Made by a program: the position numbers and the translations under genes. The notes under the pieces were generated by a model that saw only the letters and a program-made list of their open reading frames with translations, made no database searches and was not told the origin of the DNA. A DNA stretch of 64,000 nucleotides, from contig CAJTTB010000011.1 in the NCBI GenBank assembly GCA_910579175.1, positions 14,222-78,221 on the forward strand, written 5' to 3'. The stretch is from an uncultured Oscillospiraceae bacterium. GTDB lineage: Bacteria; Bacillota; Clostridia; Oscillospirales; Ruminococcaceae. The number at the start of each line of letters is the position of its first letter. Position 1 is the stretch's first letter. Shown in pieces: positions 34,254 to 41,719 of this stretch.

Positions 34254-36275
34254 TTATTTCTTCTTCCAGAATCTGCTGTTTCTCTTAATTTTTTTTGGTT
34301 TTCCTCTTACTTTTCCTAACCCATTATCAAGCGGTTTAATACTCATTCCCGCTATCCTTAAAAAAGTATTGATATCAAAAGCGCTACTTGAAGGGAGATC
34401 GTTTTTAATTATATCATTATTTTTATTATACGAATAGCCACTCTGATAATAATTTATCGTAACTTCACCTTTTAGTAATTTGCGTAATTGGGTGGACATG
34501 CATGTAAATTCTGAAATAAATGCTCTCCCGGAAAGTTCTATAGCATTACTTTTAATTGGTTTGCATATTTCATATCTATATTGTAATGCAGAAACTTCAT
34601 CCAACACCTGATTAATGTTGTTTCTGCCAAATATAATTTGATATTCTACTGTTGGCTCTAATAGTTTTGATCCTGCTACTCTTAGTGCTCGTGCTAATGC
34701 TACTGGAGTAGCTATATTAAAGTGAGAAGATTGAGAGCCTGCATTATCCCACTTGCCACCGATAAGTTCTACGGTAACATCTGTTACAGGCCATCCGTAT
34801 ATTCCACAATCCAAATATTCAAAAACAAGTCTTCTGACTTGTTTTTGATACTTATCTGGTAACTCACTTGTAGTAACAGATGTAGCGAACTGTACACCTG
34901 TACCCTCAGCTTCTGGCTTAACTCTAAGTTCTACTAAGGACATACCAGTATAACTTGAAATACCATATCCTTCTCTTTTAGGTGTTTCTCTGTATATTAT
35001 TTTTGGTGTAGATGCAAAACATAGAATATCATATCTTTCTTGCAATAATCCCACGATGCTTTCTGTCTGTAATTCGCCCATTACATCAATCTGAAACTGC
35101 CGAGAATCCACGTTATATCGCAAATTCAGATTCGGATCTTCAGTATTCAAATCTTTTAATGCTTCGTGAAAAGTTTCAATATCTGTTTGGTTGGGTGATA
35201 ATGAGACGGAAAAAATAGGAGTAATATTGAATATGCTTTTTTCGCTTATTGCTTCTCCGATTATTTGTCCTGCATTGACATCAAGTCCTTTCACTATTGC
35301 CAATTCACCAGATAGCAATATATTAGAGGGGGTTCTTTTATTTCCAATGATTTTTTCTATTGAGACAATCTTGTTTTCTTGTCCGTCAATTTTTATTGAT
35401 GATCTATTTTTAAGGCTTCCTTTTAACATTTTGACGAAGGCTTCTTTTGTATTTGCATTTGATTTTACCATATAAGTATATGCGGAAAATACATTGTCAT
35501 TCAGATGATTATCCGTTGTCAAAACGGTATATGGCATATACTCTAATAATCCATCAAGAAAAACATCAATTCCAATACCATAAAGCGTACTTCCACCATA
35601 TACTGGATATATTGCATTATTTTTTAAGAGTTGCGATATATATTCATTAAAATCACGTACCGCAATCTCTCCGTTTAGATACTTTTCCAAAATTTTAGGA
35701 TCATTTATGATGCAGTCTTCAAACAACATTTTGACATTTTTTTTGTTTACAGAAATGTTACAGTCTAACTTCATATCAACAAATGATACCGCTTTTTCGG
35801 TAAGAAGTAAACGAATTTTATCAAGTGTGTCTACATAAGAAGCCCCCATGCGATCCAACTTATTAATAAATATAAATGTTGGTATTTTCCTTTTACTTAA
35901 CATGTCCCATATGACTTTTGTTTGCGCTTCAATTCCTTCAACACCAGAGATAACCAAGATGGCAACGTCAAGAACATTAATCGCTCTGACAACCTCAGAA
36001 GAAAAATCAATATGCCCAGGGGTATCTAATAATTGAATTGTCTTGTCTCCATTAATGAATGATACATAAGAGGTTCTGATAGTAATACCACGTTGTTTTT
36101 CAATTAATAGAGAGTCAGTTACTGTATTTCCTGAATCCACTCTTCCCAATGTTTTAATAATGCCATATTTAAATAATATATTTTCAGTTAATGTAGTTTT
36201 CCCGGCGTTAGCATGTGCAAATATTCCAACTGTTACTATTTTTCTTGAATTGCATATTCCTTTGCTATTTAACAT
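34254..36275 (-). CDS. Tet(M)-like ribosomal protection GTPase (EF-G paralogue)
   Basis: The 673-residue translational GTPase has P-loop AHANAGKTTLTENIL (residues 20-27; the usual Asp is Asn23), QRGITIRTS, LLDTPGHIDF and NKLD. The later domains match tetracycline-resistance ribosomal protection proteins more than EF-G (GIYGWPVTDVTVELI, then LEPTVEYQI). A Lys/Arg-rich C-terminal tail of about 45 residues extends beyond Tet(M). Such proteins release translation inhibitors from the ribosome. Inside a biosynthetic operon it is best read as self-resistance, which implies the product hits the ribosome. It overlaps the protease gene by 11 bases. Confidence 0.9.
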   Translation of the reverse strand: MLNSKGICNSRKIVTVGIFAHANAGKTTLTENILFKYGIIKTLGRVDSGNTVTDSLLIEKQRGITIRTSYVSFINGDKTIQLLDTPGHIDFSSEVVRAINVLDVAILVISGVEGIEAQTKVIWDMLSKRKIPTFIFINKLDRMGASYVDTLDKIRLLLTEKAVSFVDMKLDCNISVNKKNVKMLFEDCIINDPKILEKYLNGEIAVRDFNEYISQLLKNNAIYPVYGGSTLYGIGIDVFLDGLLEYMPYTVLTTDNHLNDNVFSAYTYMVKSNANTKEAFVKMLKGSLKNRSSIKIDGQENKIVSIEKIIGNKRTPSNILLSGELAIVKGLDVNAGQIIGEAISEKSIFNITPIFSVSLSPNQTDIETFHEALKDLNTEDPNLNLRYNVDSRQFQIDVMGELQTESIVGLLQERYDILCFASTPKIIYRETPKREGYGISSYTGMSLVELRVKPEAEGTGVQFATSVTTSELPDKYQKQVRRLVFEYLDCGIYGWPVTDVTVELIGGKWDNAGSQSSHFNIATPVALARALRVAGSKLLEPTVEYQIIFGRNNINQVLDEVSALQYRYEICKPIKSNAIELSGRAFISEFTCMSTQLRKLLKGEVTINYYQSGYSYNKNNDIIKNDLPSSSAFDINTFLRIAGMSIKPLDNGLGKVRGKPKKIKRNSRFWKKK

Positions 36276-38049
36276 ATCTCAAACATTCCTTCATGACTTG
36301 GCCGATAGATTTTTCGTTCAATTCAAGTGCCATAATTCCTGTTTCTATTTCTATTTTTTTTACAAAAGATAATAACTCATTTGACTCTGAAATACTTTTT
36401 ACAGTGGTTAATCCATTTCTGAACGATACCTTTTTTGTAGAGACTAAAATGCAAACTATATTTGCGTCTACTGTTGCTCGGATCATATTGATAGTTCTCA
36501 TTATTAGCCTAATATTGTCATCAATTGAAACAACCAATATCACAATATCAGGCAGTAGGGTGTATAAAAATGTTCCCTGAAGAAAAATTATCGGGTTAGG
36601 AGATAATGTATTTGAGGGGAGAACTTCAGACAATAGACCGGAAATAATTACATCTCGATCATTGAGTTCAATTTCATGTATGAAATTATTTAGTATAAAA
36701 GATTTATCATTTTCACTAATTACGTTATATTGTTTTTTATTGTAGGTAAAAGTCCTATCCGCTCCTAACAAGAAGCCCGTTTTATGTGTTGATAAATATC
36801 CTACATTGTGACCTTCGTTTAATAAAGCTCGTTTTAATTGCAATTGTAAAAACAATTTTTCTCCATCCATGCCGCTTCCAGCAATACAAATTTTAAAGAC
36901 TGAGTTCACCCATTTTTTTCCTAATAATGCGTAAGGATAAGCTTCCATTGGAGAGGATAAGCTATTTAAAACAACGGTTTTGTTTTCGCTTAAAAGTTCA
37001 GTAATATTATCATCAAGTAAAAATATTGATTTGCCGTAATTTTTACAATTTACTTGCAATTTATTTATAAAATCATTTTGAAGGCTGTTTTGCACCTCAT
37101 CAATTTTTCCTAATATGATTGTATCGAAATCATTTTCCCATTCTATATCATCATAAGATTTTATATCGCAATCAATATCAAATGAACCGTCGAATATATT
37201 CGATATTTTTTTCCCAATCTTACTACTATACTTATAATCATATACACCGACTAAATCAAATCTACAATCATTATTAAAAGCTATTAAAGGCAAGGTGTCA
37301 TCATTCACTGGAAAAATAATAGCTTTACTAATATTAATTGCATTTCCTTTTAGATGTACTTGAGGGATAGAAGACAAATTTTGAACACTCGTAGCACGTT
37401 TTTTCAGAAAATTTCTTACATCAATCGGTTCATTTGTGGATGAAGGCATTTCAGCAATTATGCTTGAAATATAAGGAACAGAAAAACTATTACCTTTCAC
37501 ATACACTTTGTTCCCAGACTCCCATAAAACACGTTTTTTTTGAGCTGAACAAATGATGTTTATTGGTGATCCCTCAACCCAAATGAAATCATTCCCTTTA
37601 ACATTTTCAGAAGTGTCTACACCGATTACTTCATCAAAACATGCGGGATACGACATAAGCCCCTGATTATCATAAGCGCTTACAATCAAGATCCCCACAG
37701 AATATAGCTTTTGGCATACTGTATGAAGCTCCGTAGTTTTTTTCCCTACCCCAAAGAAACCCAAACTCAAATTAATTATTTTGCAAATTCTTTTTTCATA
37801 AATATAGTTTAATATTTTCACAAGGGTAGAACTGTCATTGCTTGAAGATACAGGGAAAAGAACAATTTTGGCATCGGGGGCATATTTTTGGATAATGCCA
37901 CATACTGCGGTACCATGTCCTTTGGGATAAGAGGTATAATTATCTTGATCATTACAAAATCGATTGTCGACCTCAATTGCACTCAAATTCAATTGAGTAC
38001 AATTCAAATCAATCATTGTATCTATGACAGCGATTTTCGTATTCTTCAT
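36265..38049 (-). CDS. Cytosolic subtilisin-like (S8) protease with extra C-terminal domain
   Basis: The catalytic triad is visible: Asp10 (AVIDTMID), His45 (GHGTAVCGI) and Ser188 (KGNSFSVP), with oxyanion Asn128 (AYDNQG). There is no signal peptide or propeptide, so it acts in the cytoplasm, as expected for removing a leader peptide. The C-terminal ~230 residues form a separate domain starting VFKICIAGSGMDGEKLFLQL. It resembles the nucleotide-binding half of DUF1611-type proteins but lacks a clean Walker A Lys-Thr. Such a tail on a RiPP protease is unusual. The start is ATG 38049 after GGAGGTAACA. It lies just after the precursor gene. Confidence 0.88.
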   Translation of the reverse strand: MKNTKIAVIDTMIDLNCTQLNLSAIEVDNRFCNDQDNYTSYPKGHGTAVCGIIQKYAPDAKIVLFPVSSSNDSSTLVKILNYIYEKRICKIINLSLGFFGVGKKTTELHTVCQKLYSVGILIVSAYDNQGLMSYPACFDEVIGVDTSENVKGNDFIWVEGSPINIICSAQKKRVLWESGNKVYVKGNSFSVPYISSIIAEMPSSTNEPIDVRNFLKKRATSVQNLSSIPQVHLKGNAINISKAIIFPVNDDTLPLIAFNNDCRFDLVGVYDYKYSSKIGKKISNIFDGSFDIDCDIKSYDDIEWENDFDTIILGKIDEVQNSLQNDFINKLQVNCKNYGKSIFLLDDNITELLSENKTVVLNSLSSPMEAYPYALLGKKWVNSVFKICIAGSGMDGEKLFLQLQLKRALLNEGHNVGYLSTHKTGFLLGADRTFTYNKKQYNVISENDKSFILNNFIHEIELNDRDVIISGLLSEVLPSNTLSPNPIIFLQGTFLYTLLPDIVILVVSIDDNIRLIMRTINMIRATVDANIVCILVSTKKVSFRNGLTTVKSISESNELLSFVKKIEIETGIMALELNEKSIGQVMKECLRYVK

Positions 38050-38113
38050 TGTTACCTCCAAATAATCCGCATTGATAACTCGGCAGGATTGGATTTATGA
38101 ACACATGATTTTC

Positions 38114-38174
38114 TGGCAAATATTTGCCAAACTTAATTTTGCTCAATTTTCAGCTCCTTTAGAGCACTGAAAAT
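38114..38174 (-). promoter_or_regulatory. Hairpin and palindrome between precursor gene and protease gene
   Basis: On the minus strand a stem ATTTTCAG...CTGAAAAT with inner CTC/GAG (38146-38174) follows the precursor stop codon. A 16-bp perfect palindrome TGGCAAATATTTGCCA (38114-38129) comes next. Neither has a T-run. They could lower read-through or stabilise the precursor message. Confidence 0.5.
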
Positions 38175-38184
38175 AAATGATTAG

Positions 38185-38340
38185 TTAACAACCGCCGTTG
38201 CTGCAGTGGCATGTGCCAAAAAAAACAAGCCTGTCTTTTTTGGAAACTTTGACCTCGGCAATTTTCGGTAGTTCGATTTTGTTCTCTTTGCAAGAGTCTA
38301 CTTTGACCTCTTGCAATTTGTTGTTTTTGTTTTCCAACAT
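38185..38340 (-). CDS. Precursor peptide of the radical SAM cluster, 51 aa
   Basis: The ATG at 38338-38340 has AAGGGGG eight bases upstream. The product has a charged leader of about 39 residues (Lys/Glu-rich, with ELPKIAEVKVSKKDR) and the Cys-rich tail FFGTCHCSNGGC. Cysteines lie at 17, 44, 46 and 51. Small size, a polar leader and a compact Cys/Gly/Ser/Asn tail are typical of ribosomal peptides matured by radical SAM enzymes to thioether or C-C cross-linked products. It sits between the ACP gene and the leader-protease gene. I know no named family with this tail. Confidence 0.8.
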   Translation of the reverse strand: MLENKNNKLQEVKVDSCKENKIELPKIAEVKVSKKDRLVFFGTCHCSNGGC

Positions 38341-38394
38341 GATAATCCCCCTTTTTAAACGACACATCCTGCCGAGCTATCAATACAGACTATT

Positions 38395-38646
38395 TTATTT
38401 AGTTGAAAATTCTTGTATTAATCCAACTAAACTATCGATATTGGATAATACATTTTCAGCAAGATATTCGTCCGGAATAGTAAAATCAAATTTCTCTTCT
38501 ATTTCCATTAATATCGTAACATTTGTTAAGGAATCTAAGGAACTAACTTTTTTCTCAATAGCATAAATATCTTCTTCGCCTGTAAGGGCTTCATTTTTTA
38601 TAAGTATTTCTTTACACACGTCAATAATCTCTTCTTTTTTTAACAT
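38395..38646 (-). CDS. Free-standing acyl carrier protein
   Basis: The 83-residue acidic four-helix protein has the attachment motif SSLDSLTNV, with Ser39 as the phosphopantetheine site, followed by EIEEKFDFTIPDEYL. That is a typical ACP recognition helix. I start at ATG 38646 because GAGGTG lies 8 bases before it. Placed directly before the precursor gene, it may carry the acyl or malonyl-derived group that the BtrH-like enzyme transfers. Confidence 0.9.
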   Translation of the reverse strand: MLKKEEIIDVCKEILIKNEALTGEEDIYAIEKKVSSLDSLTNVTILMEIEEKFDFTIPDEYLAENVLSNIDSLVGLIQEFSTK

Positions 38647-38668
38647 ACAATTACACCTCATCTCTCGT

Positions 38669-39556
38669 TTATTCTATTAATTCTGCCCAAGAATATGGAT
38701 TAAACCAATCATCTGAATTTAAATTATATAATCTCCTAATGATTTCCTCTGTAATCATCTGTGAGGTTGTATAGTAACTTTTATATAAAGCATCAAGCCC
38801 ATTAAATTCGTTGGTAACATACCGATATTTATTCGTTGGTACAGAGTAGGTGGCAAAAAAGGTTATCGGAAATTCCTTTGAAAATGTATCAATAAAGCTA
38901 GATTTTGTCATGAGATTGCATCGTAGCTTTATATGGTAGTTAAAAAATTTATATATATCAAATATTTCATTTGCGATGAAACGATAATCACCTATATCGC
39001 TAACAACAAAATTCTTGTCAACGGTTTTATCAGAGACAACAATCACAGAATAACTTACGCTATTACCAAACTGATTGGTTTTTATAAAGTGGCTAAACTT
39101 ATGCAAATTGTATCTCGTAATAACTATGTTCAACTGTACATTTATACCATTTTTCAAATAATATAATATATTGTCTATTATGAGTTTATATTGTTGAAGA
39201 CTGACATTACGATTAGAATTCATCTCAGTAAAAAAGCCGTCTAGACTCACAACTATTGTATTTATATATTCTAATGATGCTATTCTTTTAAGGCCATTTG
39301 TCGTAACAACAATATTTTTACCTCTTTCAGAAAACACTTTTGCAAGTTTGAATAATTCAGTATCACATAGCGTCGGTTCTCCTCCTGTTAAATTAATAGA
39401 ATTAATAGAACTGTTTTTAATGATGTTAAGTTCCGAGTCCTTAAAGAAATTAGTATTTGGAACGTAAGACTGTCCCAAATATTTCTGATAACAATAGTTA
39501 CAACTCAAATTGCACTTGTCCGTCAATTCAATATGTAGCGTATTAATATTTTTCAT
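38669..39556 (-). CDS. Radical SAM protein without SPASM domain
   Basis: The [4Fe-4S]-SAM motif is CNLSCNYC (Cys15, 19, 22) and the SAM-binding LTGGEPTL follows. The 295-residue protein ends soon after the barrel and shows no Cys-rich SPASM/Twitch cluster at its C-terminus. That sets it apart from the other three radical SAM enzymes of the operon; it may be an activase-type or epimerase-type enzyme. GGAG lies 10 bases before ATG 39556. It overlaps the pseudo-radical-SAM gene by 14 bases. Confidence 0.88.
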   Translation of the reverse strand: MKNINTLHIELTDKCNLSCNYCYQKYLGQSYVPNTNFFKDSELNIIKNSSINSINLTGGEPTLCDTELFKLAKVFSERGKNIVVTTNGLKRIASLEYINTIVVSLDGFFTEMNSNRNVSLQQYKLIIDNILYYLKNGINVQLNIVITRYNLHKFSHFIKTNQFGNSVSYSVIVVSDKTVDKNFVVSDIGDYRFIANEIFDIYKFFNYHIKLRCNLMTKSSFIDTFSKEFPITFFATYSVPTNKYRYVTNEFNGLDALYKSYYTTSQMITEEIIRRLYNLNSDDWFNPYSWAELIE

Positions 39557-40370
39557 AAAACATTTTCTCCATAAAAATATTCCAAGGAAGATACTCAAAC
39601 ATCTGATTCATTACATATTCTTGGAATAGTCGTTTGTTTAACTCTATAAATAACCTATGCTCTAATGAATTATTATATCTGTGATTAAGATACTCTTGAA
39701 AATCAACTGGATGAGTGGCAATTTCTTTTAGCATAGATATTTCCTCGATTTTTGCGCTATATGGATAAATTCCTTTATTAGTTACATGCAAATATCTTGG
39801 AAAGTTGCTCTTACTTGAATGACAATTTTGCCCGTTACATAGATAGGCATTACATGGATGCTCTCGTATAATACTTAATGGTTTAACTAAACCATCGAAA
39901 TAAAAATCAAAATCAAAAAGCTCTAAACTGGAGAGAGTCCTTTGAAAATCAAGATTTTTCACTGTTTTGCTAGCAACCATCTGAATAATTACAATTACGT
40001 AGTCTTTATTCATTAATTTGTTTATATAATCAATATCATCACGATCCACATATTCAGTTATATCAATATTTAATATGACAAGATTCGAATGAAGTTTTTC
40101 GTATTTTCTTATGTCATGTAAATAAATAAAAGCATAGTGACTTAAATTTTCTTTTTGCTTTAAGTCAACGTTAATAGGAATATAGAATTCTTTTTCAGGA
40201 AATAAATTTACAATATCATTTACTGTTTTTGAATCAATGTCATAACCATAAAAATATATTTTGTCAGCAAAACGAGTTCCAATAATACTTTGAAGATTAT
40301 TTAAATAAATTAAACTATCATTGGAATTCAATTCAATTCGTATTGTCGGTGATTCAAAGATATTATACAT
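39543..40370 (-). CDS. Pseudo-radical-SAM-like protein, possible partner of a maturase
   Basis: The 275-residue protein has the alternating strand-helix look of a radical SAM barrel but no CxxxCxxC and no GGE motif, so it cannot bind SAM in the usual way. Its C-terminal part has HPCNAYLCNGQNCHSSKSNF followed by LHVTNKGIYPYSAK, like the start of a SPASM region. Pseudo-radical-SAM proteins are known beside true maturases in some Bacteroidales peptide clusters. I start at ATG 40370 (GAGGTG four bases before), overlapping the upstream gene. Its function is inferred to be binding or presenting the peptide. Confidence 0.6.
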   Translation of the reverse strand: MYNIFESPTIRIELNSNDSLIYLNNLQSIIGTRFADKIYFYGYDIDSKTVNDIVNLFPEKEFYIPINVDLKQKENLSHYAFIYLHDIRKYEKLHSNLVILNIDITEYVDRDDIDYINKLMNKDYVIVIIQMVASKTVKNLDFQRTLSSLELFDFDFYFDGLVKPLSIIREHPCNAYLCNGQNCHSSKSNFPRYLHVTNKGIYPYSAKIEEISMLKEIATHPVDFQEYLNHRYNNSLEHRLFIELNKRLFQEYVMNQMFEYLPWNIFMEKMFYEKY

Positions 40371-41517
40371 ACAGCACCTCACAATTTGGATCTTTTTTAT
40401 AGATCGTCTTATCCTTGCCATATGATAGTCCCATACAGCCTGTACTACAAGTTTTTATTGGACATTTTCTACATCCTTCCTTTTCTTTTCGGCTAACATT
40501 TCTAATCAAACGCGCCCGTTCATTACCCCATATGGATTCATATTTATCTCGCAAAATATTTCCTAAAAGGAATTCCGGAAATTTTAAGTTATCGCAAGGA
40601 TATACATCGCCGTTGCTGTCAATATGTAGCCTGGTAATACAGGCATTACATTTCCTTCTAAATATAATTTCTGCATCTTTATCACTTAAAAAATAATTAC
40701 TTTTATTTTCATCGTCATAACAAGAAAAAACACTATAACCTAAACCCATCGTGCAGATTTTAATGTTATCTCTTTTTGCTAATTCAACTAATTCAAGTAA
40801 ATTAGTTAATAGATCGTCTGTAATATTAAGAACCATTTCATTTGATGCCCGGCCGCTTAACAAAACCAATGTTACACCATAACGTTTTATTCCTACATCT
40901 TTTGCATAATAATAAGTTTCCAAAATATCGTTTTTGTTAAATGGGGTAAGGACACTTATTATATCTAGTTCAATGTCGGCTATATTCTCAACCAAAAGAG
41001 TAATGGCATTTTTGGCAATCATACCACTTCCTTGTCCTCTGTTCATATCGTTGTGAACATCATTTGATGAATCTAAACTGAAACTGATTCTATACATTGT
41101 AGGAGAATATTTTCTAAGCACGTCTACTGTTTTTTTTGTAATTCCTGCTCCATTAGTCGAAAACGAAACGAATATGTTTCTAGATAATAATAAATCAAGA
41201 ACCTCATCAAAAGAATCAGATATCGTTGGTTCTCCTCCTAAAAGTTTGACATGCTTAGTGTTATTTCTTGCTAGTATATTAATTATCTCTAATTTTTTTT
41301 CGAAATCAACCTCAATAGTAGAGGCGTTTTCATTTTCATTGCTGCAATATATACACGAAAGATTGCATGCATTTGTTATGTTCCAAGTAACATAAAATGC
41401 CCCATCAGATTGTAGGCCTTTGGACACAAGCTGACCGTTCACATATTGCTCTAATTCAGTAATTGGTAGCTTGTTAATTTCATTTTGTAAAAGATGAATT
41501 ACTTTCTTATCGTACAT
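40363..41517 (-). CDS. Radical SAM/SPASM peptide maturase
   Basis: The 384-residue protein has CNLSCIYC (Cys51, 55, 58), KLLGGEPT, and a complete SPASM region: CNACITRLHIDSNGDVYPCD, FLLGNI, then CRKCPIKTCSTGCMG and a final Cys. SPASM enzymes bind two extra iron-sulfur clusters and commonly form thioether or C-C cross-links in peptides. The N-terminal ~40 residues before the barrel could help recognise the leader. It overlaps the RRE-like gene by 19 bases. Confidence 0.93.
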   Translation of the reverse strand: MYDKKVIHLLQNEINKLPITELEQYVNGQLVSKGLQSDGAFYVTWNITNACNLSCIYCSNENENASTIEVDFEKKLEIINILARNNTKHVKLLGGEPTISDSFDEVLDLLLSRNIFVSFSTNGAGITKKTVDVLRKYSPTMYRISFSLDSSNDVHNDMNRGQGSGMIAKNAITLLVENIADIELDIISVLTPFNKNDILETYYYAKDVGIKRYGVTLVLLSGRASNEMVLNITDDLLTNLLELVELAKRDNIKICTMGLGYSVFSCYDDENKSNYFLSDKDAEIIFRRKCNACITRLHIDSNGDVYPCDNLKFPEFLLGNILRDKYESIWGNERARLIRNVSRKEKEGCRKCPIKTCSTGCMGLSYGKDKTIYKKDPNCEVLYV

Positions 41518-41714
41518 ATCAATTCCTCATCAAATAAAAATTTTAAGAGATCAGCGTCTATACTATCGATTTCACACCCACTGTTTAATTGATCCAAATC
41601 GCTTTTTAGTGCGGGTGAAAGCACATATATTTTAGAGTTAGTAAGATTCACAAAATATATTTCACTATCCTTGTAAGGAGAATAATATACTACATTTACA
41701 AGTTTCTTGAACAT
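41499..41714 (-). CDS. Small RRE-like (PqqD-type) protein, 71 aa
   Basis: The predicted order is three short strands then helices (VVYYSPYKDSEIYFVNL, then NSKIYVLSPALKSDLDQL and DADLLKFLFDEELI). This fits a winged-helix RiPP recognition element of the PqqD kind. Such proteins bind the leader peptide and present it to the maturase. The same pattern appears at the N-terminus of the next radical SAM protein upstream. AAAGGGTG precedes ATG 41714. The assignment is by shape and context only. Confidence 0.55.
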   Translation of the reverse strand: MFKKLVNVVYYSPYKDSEIYFVNLTNSKIYVLSPALKSDLDQLNSGCEIDSIDADLLKFLFDEELICTIRK

Positions 41715-41719
41715 ACAAT

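Larger units (their letters stand above)
38071..38384. repeat. Inverted repeat enclosing the precursor peptide gene
   Basis: ATTGATAACTCGGCAGGAT at 38071-38089 is the inverse complement of 38366-38384 in 18 of 19 positions. The one difference would be a G-U pair in RNA. The repeats lie on either side of the precursor gene, upstream of its ribosome site and upstream of the protease ribosome site. Confidence 0.85.

Noticed and set aside
34254..36275. Reading the GTPase as the housekeeping elongation factor G
   Set aside because: Its later domains match ribosomal protection proteins and its gene overlaps the peptide cluster genes, unlike fusA, which sits with ribosomal protein genes.
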